Assembly (NCBI GenBank): GCA_036555125.1
Contig: DATBLY010000099.1
Coordinates: 1-17,690 of the forward strand
Direction: 5' to 3'
Source of the DNA: DATBLY01 sp036555125
GTDB lineage: Bacteria; Actinomycetota; UBA4738; HRBIN12
Length of the DNA stretch: 17,690 nucleotides
In this document: positions 11,518 to 17,690 of the stretch, piece by piece
Layout: every line of letters starts with the position of its first letter
Position numbering within the stretch: the stretch's first letter is position 1
Notes under the pieces: model-generated
What the model was told of the DNA's origin: nothing
Databases searched by the model: none
Seen by the model: the letters and a program-made list of their open reading frames with translations, nothing else
Program-made: the position numbers and the translations under genes

Positions 11518-13479
11518 GTGAGCGACGAAGAGCGGAACATCGAGGCCCTGCTCTCGGAGCGCCGGGTCTTCGAGCCCCCGGCGGACTTCGTGGAACGGGC
11601 CCTCGTGCGCGATCCGGGGATCTACGAGCGGGCCGCCGCCGATCCCCAGGCGTTCTGGGCGCAGGAGGCCGAGCGGCTCCGGTGGTTCCGCCCGTGGGAT
11701 TCGGTGATGGAGTGGGACCCGCCGTGGGTGAAGTGGTTCGTCGGGGGGACGCTGAACGTCTCCGTGAACTGCCTGGACCGCCACGTGGAGGCGGGCGGCG
11801 GCGACAAGGTCGCGTACTTCTGGGAGGGCGAGCCCGGCGACACGCGGACGCTCACCTATCGCGAGCTGCTCGATGAGGTCGCGCGGCTCGCGAACGCGCT
11901 CAAGTCGATCGGCGTGCGGAGGGGGGACCGGGTCGCGATCTACCTGGGCATGATCCCGGAGCTCCCGATCGCGATGCTCGCCTGCGCTCGGATCGGGGCG
12001 CCTCATTCGGTCGTGTTCGGCGGCTTCTCGGCGGAGTCGCTGAAGGACCGGATCAACGACGCCGAGGCGAAGGTCCTCATCACGGCCGACGGCGGGTACC
12101 GCCGGGGCCAGGTCGTTCCCCTGAAGGCCCACGCCGACCAGGCCGTCGCGGAGTGTCCGTCGATCGAGCACGTGGTCACCGTGCGTCGCACGGGGGGCGA
12201 GCATCCCTTCGTCGAGGGACGGGACCTCTGGTACCACGACCTGATCGCCGATCAGCCGACCGAGTGCCAGCCCGAGGAGATGGATGCCGAGGATCTCCTG
12301 TACCTGCTGTACACGAGCGGGACGACCGGCAAGCCGAAGGGGATCGCGCACTCCACGGGGGGCTATCTGACGCAGGTCGCGGCGACGCACCGGATGATCT
12401 TCGACATCCACGAGGACGACGTCTTCTGGTGCGCGGCCGACATCGGCTGGGTGACCGGGCACAGCTACATCGTCTACGGCCCGCTCGCCAACCACACCAC
12501 GGGGATCATCTACGAAGGTGCCCCCGACTGGCCGGAGCGGGATCGCCTATGGGAGATCGTCGAGAAGTACCGCGCCACGATCCTGTACACCGCGCCGACC
12601 GCGATCCGGGCGTTCATGCGCTGGGGGACCGAGCATCCCGAGCGGCACGATCTGTCGTCGCTCCGCCTGCTGGGATCGGTCGGTGAGCCGATCAACCCCG
12701 AGGCGTGGGTCTGGTACTGGACCCACATCGGCGGGGGGCGCTGCCCCGTCGTGGACACCTGGTGGCAGACCGAGACCGGGGCGATCCTGATCACGCCGCT
12801 TCCGGGGATCACGCTGCTCAAGCCGGGGTCGGCCACGAACCCCTTCCCCGGCATCCAGGCGGACGTCGTCGACGAGCAAGGGTCCTCGGTTCCCCTCGGC
12901 GGCGGTGGGTACCTGGTCCTCCGTCACCCGTGGCCGGCGATCGCCCGCACGATCTGGGGCGACCCCGATCGATACGTCCAGACCTACTTCGGGAAGTACG
13001 GGCCGGAGGTCTACCTGGCGGGCGACGGTGCCAAGCGCGACGAGGACGGCTACTACTGGCTGCTCGGGCGCATCGACGACGTCATGAACATCGCGGGGCA
13101 TCGACTCTCGACGTACGAGGTCGAGAGCGCCCTGGTCGACAACCAGAAGGTGGCCGAGGCGGCGGTGGTCTCGCGTCCCGACGAGCTGAAGGGCGAGGGG
13201 ATCGTCGCCTTCGTCACGCTGAAGGGCGGGTTCGAGGGCGACGACGCCATGCTGACGGAGCTCCGGGAGCACGTGGCGACCGTGATCGGTCCGATCGCCA
13301 AGCCGGACGACATCATCTTCACGCCGGACCTGCCGAAGACGCGCTCCGGGAAGATCATGCGCCGGCTCCTTCGCGACGTCGCGCGGGGCAACAGGCTCGG
13401 AGACGTGACGACGCTCGCGAACGCCGAGATCGTCGAGCAGATCCGGGAGATGTCGGCGACCGCGCCAGCGGAGGAGTGA
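11518..13479 (+). CDS. acs: Acetyl-CoA synthetase (AMP-forming)
   Basis: This enzyme activates acetate to acetyl-CoA through acetyl-AMP, using ATP and CoA. From GTG 11518 the protein is 653 residues, nearly the same as E. coli Acs (652). The N-terminus NIEALLSERRVFEPPADF and the block FWAQEAERLRWFRPWDSVMEW are typical of Acs. The ATP loop is YTSGTTGKPKG, TWWQTETGAILITPLPG carries the acetate/adenylate motif, and DVMNIAGHRLSTYEVE precedes the mobile C-domain. The catalytic Lys612 lies in RSGKIMRRLLR and is the lysine that is acetylated to switch related enzymes off. GTG 11518 is chosen because GGAGG is 8 nt upstream; the in-frame ATG at 11503 overlaps that ribosome site. Its stop is 7 nt from the convergent peptidase stop. 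Confidence 0.97.
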   Translation: MSDEERNIEALLSERRVFEPPADFVERALVRDPGIYERAAADPQAFWAQEAERLRWFRPWDSVMEWDPPWVKWFVGGTLNVSVNCLDRHVEAGGGDKVAYFWEGEPGDTRTLTYRELLDEVARLANALKSIGVRRGDRVAIYLGMIPELPIAMLACARIGAPHSVVFGGFSAESLKDRINDAEAKVLITADGGYRRGQVVPLKAHADQAVAECPSIEHVVTVRRTGGEHPFVEGRDLWYHDLIADQPTECQPEEMDAEDLLYLLYTSGTTGKPKGIAHSTGGYLTQVAATHRMIFDIHEDDVFWCAADIGWVTGHSYIVYGPLANHTTGIIYEGAPDWPERDRLWEIVEKYRATILYTAPTAIRAFMRWGTEHPERHDLSSLRLLGSVGEPINPEAWVWYWTHIGGGRCPVVDTWWQTETGAILITPLPGITLLKPGSATNPFPGIQADVVDEQGSSVPLGGGGYLVLRHPWPAIARTIWGDPDRYVQTYFGKYGPEVYLAGDGAKRDEDGYYWLLGRIDDVMNIAGHRLSTYEVESALVDNQKVAEAAVVSRPDELKGEGIVAFVTLKGGFEGDDAMLTELREHVATVIGPIAKPDDIIFTPDLPKTRSGKIMRRLLRDVARGNRLGDVTTLANAEIVEQIREMSATAPAEE

Positions 13480-13486
13480 CCGGCCC

Positions 13487-15262
13487 TCAGAGGTAGCGGC
13501 CGAAGAAGTCCAGGATCCGGCGCATGTGGTCGACCTGCTGGTCGGTCCGGTTCGCGTGGTGGCCCTCGGCGTAGAAGTGGTCCTCGATCGGGACCCCGCG
13601 GTCGCGGAGGGCGTGGATCCAGGGGGTGATCCCCTCGGGCGGGCAACGCGGGTCGTGCTCGCCCGCGATCACCAGCACCGGCGCACGCACGCGGTCGACG
13701 TAGGTCATCGGGTTCCGCTCCGCCCAGAGCTCGGGGAGCTCGTCCGGGCCGCCGCCGTACAGGGCCAGGTCGTACGCGCGGAGCTCCGGCATGCAGGCGC
13801 GATGGGCGGCCACGAGGTCCCCGGAGGGGATCCCGGCGAACACGGCGGCGAACCGATCCGGGTGGAGCCCGGCGGCGAGGCACGCGAGGCAGCCGCCCCA
13901 GGACCACCCGGCGAACGCCACGCGCGCCGGATCGGCGATCCCCGCGGAGATCGCGTGATCGAGGCACGCGATCACGTCCTCCAGCTCGGGGAACCACGGG
14001 TCGCCGATCAGCGCCCGGCGGAACGCGACGCCGTAGCCCGTCGACCCCCGGTAGTTCGGGAGCACGACCGCATAGCCGGCATCGACGAGGGCCAGGGTCT
14101 CCGGCTCGAACCGGTCCCGCTCGTGCCATTCCGGTCCGCCGTGGACCGACAGGACCGTCGGCCACGGGCCGTCGCCCTCGGGCGTCACCACGAAGGACTG
14201 CACGGGACCGGCCGGCCCGTCCGTCCTGCTCGCGCGCGCCCGACGTCCGGCGGGGGCCGGCGGTCCGGGCGGGGCGAGGATCCGCGCGCCGTCGCCCGCG
14301 ACGACGGACGGAGGCGTCGCTCCGTCCTCGATCAGGCACCAGACCTGGCCATCCGGTCGCACGCCCGCGTCGGAGAGGTAGCCGTACCCGTCCGCGTCGA
14401 TCACGCGGACGGCGTCGCCCGTGCCGGGGTCGACGCGCAGGAGCCCATCGCGTCCCTCGTGCTCGTGCTTCGCGAGCAACGCCGATCCGTCGGCCCACCA
14501 CGACAGCGGGATCACGGCGCCGGGGACATCGACGGTCAGGTCCCGGCGCTCGCCCGATCCGAGGTCCCAGATCGCCGGTCGCTCGAAGGCCCCCAGCTCC
14601 GAGGTGAAGGCGAGCCGGAGATCGCTCCTCACGGGGCTCCAGGCGGCCGGGTCGAGCCCGACGCCCTCGTCCGCCAGATCGGCCACGACCTCGCCGTCCG
14701 CGTCGAGCACCCGCAGGGCCGGGTGGACGAGGTCCCTGCCCTCGGTGTGCCGGACGCAGAGCAACCTCCCGTTCGCGGACAGGCCGCCGCGGCCGGGCGC
14801 GGCGCTGCCGAGGGCCAGGTACGTGGAGCTCGAGGCGATCCGACGTGCCTCCGCTCCGCGGGACGCCACGTAGATGTCGTACGTGTCGTCGGTGGCGATC
14901 CCGAGCGCGATCGTCCCGTCCGCGAAGTCGATCCCCTCCGCCCACCCCCGGGGAACCCCGGGGACGAGGGGCTCGGGGTCCCCGCCGGCGAAGGGCACCG
15001 TCATCCATCGCCCGCGCTCGTCCCCCACGTCGTCCTGCCACCACACGATCCGGCCGTCGGGCGCCACGAGCACGGTCTCGACCCCCACCGGCTCGTCGGT
15101 CACCCGCCGGCGGGCGCCGGAGGCTCGATCGAGCGCCCACGCCTGCCAGGACCCGCCCTCGTTCGAGACGTAGGCGAGGGCGTCGGGAGCGGCGCGGGAC
15201 CAGGCCGGGAACCCGATCTGGGGCGCGCGGAACCGGCGTTCCCACGTCGGTTGGCTCGCCAT
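13487..15262 (-). CDS. S9-family (prolyl oligopeptidase-like) serine peptidase
   Basis: This 591-residue protein has an N-terminal beta-propeller-like half (about 15-340, with repeated Asp/Gly strands such as GGSWQAWALDRASG and VLVAPDGRIVWW). An alpha/beta-hydrolase catalytic half runs from about 355. The nucleophile is Ser454 in AGWSWGGCLA, the acid Asp537 in AGEHDPRCP, and the base His568 in AEGHHANRT. The oxyanion region is SVHGGPEWH at 372-380. The set fits acylaminoacyl-peptidase or dipeptidyl-peptidase relatives that cleave short peptides. There is no signal peptide, so it should act in the cytoplasm. Start ATG 15262 has GGAGGGA at about 11 nt and GAGG at 4 nt upstream. Its promoter region is shared divergently with groEL. 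Substrate specificity is not readable from sequence. Confidence 0.93.
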   Translation of the reverse strand: MASQPTWERRFRAPQIGFPAWSRAAPDALAYVSNEGGSWQAWALDRASGARRRVTDEPVGVETVLVAPDGRIVWWQDDVGDERGRWMTVPFAGGDPEPLVPGVPRGWAEGIDFADGTIALGIATDDTYDIYVASRGAEARRIASSSTYLALGSAAPGRGGLSANGRLLCVRHTEGRDLVHPALRVLDADGEVVADLADEGVGLDPAAWSPVRSDLRLAFTSELGAFERPAIWDLGSGERRDLTVDVPGAVIPLSWWADGSALLAKHEHEGRDGLLRVDPGTGDAVRVIDADGYGYLSDAGVRPDGQVWCLIEDGATPPSVVAGDGARILAPPGPPAPAGRRARASRTDGPAGPVQSFVVTPEGDGPWPTVLSVHGGPEWHERDRFEPETLALVDAGYAVVLPNYRGSTGYGVAFRRALIGDPWFPELEDVIACLDHAISAGIADPARVAFAGWSWGGCLACLAAGLHPDRFAAVFAGIPSGDLVAAHRACMPELRAYDLALYGGGPDELPELWAERNPMTYVDRVRAPVLVIAGEHDPRCPPEGITPWIHALRDRGVPIEDHFYAEGHHANRTDQQVDHMRRILDFFGRYL

Positions 15263-15289
15263 GGCGCCTCGGGTCCCTCCTCGGGCCGG

Positions 15290-15309
15290 AGCCTACCGTC
15301 CGCGACGGT
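15290..15309 (-). promoter_or_regulatory. Putative -10 box and overlapping inverted repeat of the S9 peptidase gene
   Basis: On the minus strand TAGGCT (15295-15290) is a good -10, placing the start near 15283 and the GGAGGGA ribosome site in a leader of about 20 nt. ACCGTC-CGC-GACGGT (15295-15309) is a perfect 6-bp repeat that touches the -10 and may be an operator. Confidence 0.4.
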
Positions 15310-15320
15310 CCCGGAGGGGG

Positions 15321-15351
15321 TTGCCATCCCCCCGGAGCCAGCAGCTAGAAT
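15321..15351 (+). promoter_or_regulatory. Putative vegetative promoter of groEL
   Basis: TTGCCA (15321-15326) and TAGAAT (15346-15351) are strong hexamers, though the 19-nt spacer is longer than ideal. The start would fall within the CIRCE element directly downstream, so HrcA bound there would block transcription. Confidence 0.65.
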
Positions 15352-15353
15352 CG

Positions 15354-15380
15354 TTAGCACTCGGCAGGCCCGAGTGCTAG
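15354..15380. promoter_or_regulatory. CIRCE heat-shock operator (HrcA binding site)
   Basis: TTAGCACTC (15354-15362), a 9-nt spacer, and GAGTGCTAG (15372-15380) match the CIRCE consensus TTAGCACTC-N9-GAGTGCTAA at 17 of 18 positions. HrcA represses groE genes from this element until heat shock. The hrcA gene is not in the window. Confidence 0.96.
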
Positions 15381-15458
15381 CAGTCGGCATCGCAGGCTGA
15401 GAACCCGACGGCCGCACCGAGGCCAGGACGCAGCCAACGACCAAGGAGGAGGGAACGG

Positions 15459-17078
<1,620 letters not shown>

Positions 17079-17101
17079 TCCCGTCGCTCGCGCGGAACCG
17101 G

Positions 17102-17129
17102 GAACGGGGCCCCTTCGGGGGCCCCGTTC
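17102..17129 (+). terminator. groEL intrinsic terminator with UUCG tetraloop
   Basis: A perfect 12-bp stem, GAACGGGGCCCC (17102-17113) with GGGGCCCCGTTC (17118-17129), closes on a C(UUCG)G tetraloop, an exceptionally stable hairpin. It begins 23 nt after the groEL stop. The U-tract is nearly absent, as often in this phylum. Confidence 0.85.
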
Positions 17130-17140
17130 TCGTCCCCGGG

Positions 17141-17169
17141 TTGACCGGGTGGCCGGTCATCGGCACGAT
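17141..17169 (+). promoter_or_regulatory. Putative promoter of the MFS transporter gene
   Basis: TTGACC (17141-17146) and CACGAT (17164-17169) have a 17-nt spacer. The -35 is strong and the -10 moderate. The palindrome at 17149-17179 covers the spacer and the -10, so occupancy by a regulator would shut the promoter. Confidence 0.5.
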
Positions 17170-17179
17170 GACCGGCCAC
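17149..17179. promoter_or_regulatory. 31-bp palindrome, probable operator for the MFS gene
   Basis: Two perfect 14-bp arms, GTGGCCGGTCATCG and CGATGACCGGCCAC, flank a 3-nt GCA spacer. The site ends one base before the GGAGGAGG ribosome site of the transporter gene and overlaps its putative promoter. TetR- or MarR-type regulators commonly use such sites next to efflux genes, but the regulator is not in the window. A leader hairpin is the alternative. Confidence 0.6.
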
Positions 17180-17192
17180 GGAGGAGGGGACG

Positions 17193-17690
17193 GTGGGGGG
17201 TTCGGTCGAGGCGCTCCGGACCGGGATGCGCAACGCCTCCCTCCGCCGCGTCCTCGTCGCGTATTTCTTGTTCAGCGCGCAGGAGTACGCCGTGTGGATC
17301 GTCGTGACGATCTACGCCTACGAGCGAGGCGGCGCGAGCGAGGCGGGCGCCGTGCTCGTGGCGCTGCTGATCCCCGCGGCGCTCGTCGCTCCGGTCGCGG
17401 CGACCTTCGGCGACCGGATCCGTCGCGACCGCGCGCTCCGCGGCGGCTACCTGATCCAGATGTGTGCGTGTGCCGGCCTGGCGGTCGCGATGTGGTCGGG
17501 ACCGGCCCTCCTCGCCTACGCCGTGGCGATCGTCGCGAACTGCACGGTCACGCTCACCCGGCCCGTGCACAACGCGATCCTCCCGCAGCTCGCCGAGACG
17601 CCCGAGCAGCTCACGGCCGCGAACGCCTCATCGTCGATGGTCGAGGGGCTCGGCGTGCTCGTCGGCCCCGGGTTCGTGGCGCTGACCCTC
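17193..17690 (+). CDS. MFS-family transporter, 3' end outside window
   Basis: These are the first 166 residues of a polytopic membrane protein. About four spans are visible: roughly 20-44 (VLVAYFLFSAQEYAVWIVVTI), 51-72 (AGAVLVALLIPAALVAPVAA), 83-104 and 108-128. The cytoplasmic loop after span 2 reads GDRIRRDRA, the MFS motif A signature (G-x-x-x-D-R-x-x-R/K). The layout suits drug-efflux type MFS proteins. Start GTG 17193 has GGAGGAGG about 5 nt upstream. An ATG at 17168 is out of frame and lies in the palindrome. The substrate is unknown, and the strong operator-like palindrome suggests ligand-controlled expression. Some actinobacterial relatives carry an extra C-terminal domain, which cannot be checked here. 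Confidence 0.82.
   Translation, partial: MGGSVEALRTGMRNASLRRVLVAYFLFSAQEYAVWIVVTIYAYERGGASEAGAVLVALLIPAALVAPVAATFGDRIRRDRALRGGYLIQMCACAGLAVAMWSGPALLAYAVAIVANCTVTLTRPVHNAILPQLAETPEQLTAANASSSMVEGLGVLVGPGFVALTL

Noticed and set aside
13053..15245. Minus-strand open frame of 730 codons
   Set aside because: It is a frame-shifted shadow of the S9 peptidase and antisense to acs, Arg-rich and without motifs.
13526..15400. Plus-strand open frame opposite the S9 peptidase
   Set aside because: Low-complexity Val/Arg/Asp translation, no ribosome site, and it runs into the CIRCE element.

Overview
The window is very GC-rich and densely coded, and it reads like part of an actinobacterial (Actinomycetota) chromosome. 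The main support is a DUF3263 gene followed by a LytR_C gene, a pair I know only from actinobacteria. Further support comes from a groEL ending in a Gly-Met motif under a CIRCE operator, several GTG starts preceded at 6-7 nt by a TANNNT box with no Shine-Dalgarno (leaderless style), and a DUF5679 zinc ribbon. I cannot place it below phylum; an uncultured soil or groundwater lineage would fit. There is no sign of a phage, insertion sequence, CRISPR array or plasmid origin.

Left part (1-1340): the 3' end of an rlmB-type 23S rRNA 2'-O-methyltransferase, a small proline-rich membrane protein, and tRNA-Thr(UGU). Then on the minus strand (1341-4160) come an N-acyl-D-amino-acid deacylase-like amidohydrolase and a cytochrome P450 24 nt behind it, each with its own leaderless-type start.

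Centre-left (4292-6910) is the most distinctive region: a tight plus-strand operon dsrE - tusA - SQR-like flavoprotein - tusA - dsrE2. A flavin disulfide reductase of the sulfide:quinone oxidoreductase type sits between two paralogous pairs of persulfide carriers. I infer a sulfide/persulfide oxidation and sulfur-relay module. It ends at a strong hairpin shared with the convergent gene.

Centre (6981-11346): a soluble GAF-GAF-PAS histidine kinase and an orphan CheY-like receiver (both minus) flank the plus-strand DUF3263/LytR_C pair. They are followed by an Rrf2-family regulator with a possible Fe-S cysteine triad and a tiny zinc-ribbon protein (minus).

Right part (11518-17690): acetyl-CoA synthetase, a convergent S9-family peptidase, and stand-alone groEL with a promoter, CIRCE and a UUCG hairpin terminator. 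Last is the start of an MFS transporter whose putative promoter is covered by a near-perfect 31-bp palindrome.

Several convergent gene pairs have 0-7 nt between stop codons, and one pair shares a CTAG. No gene-free stretch longer than about 200 nt exists.
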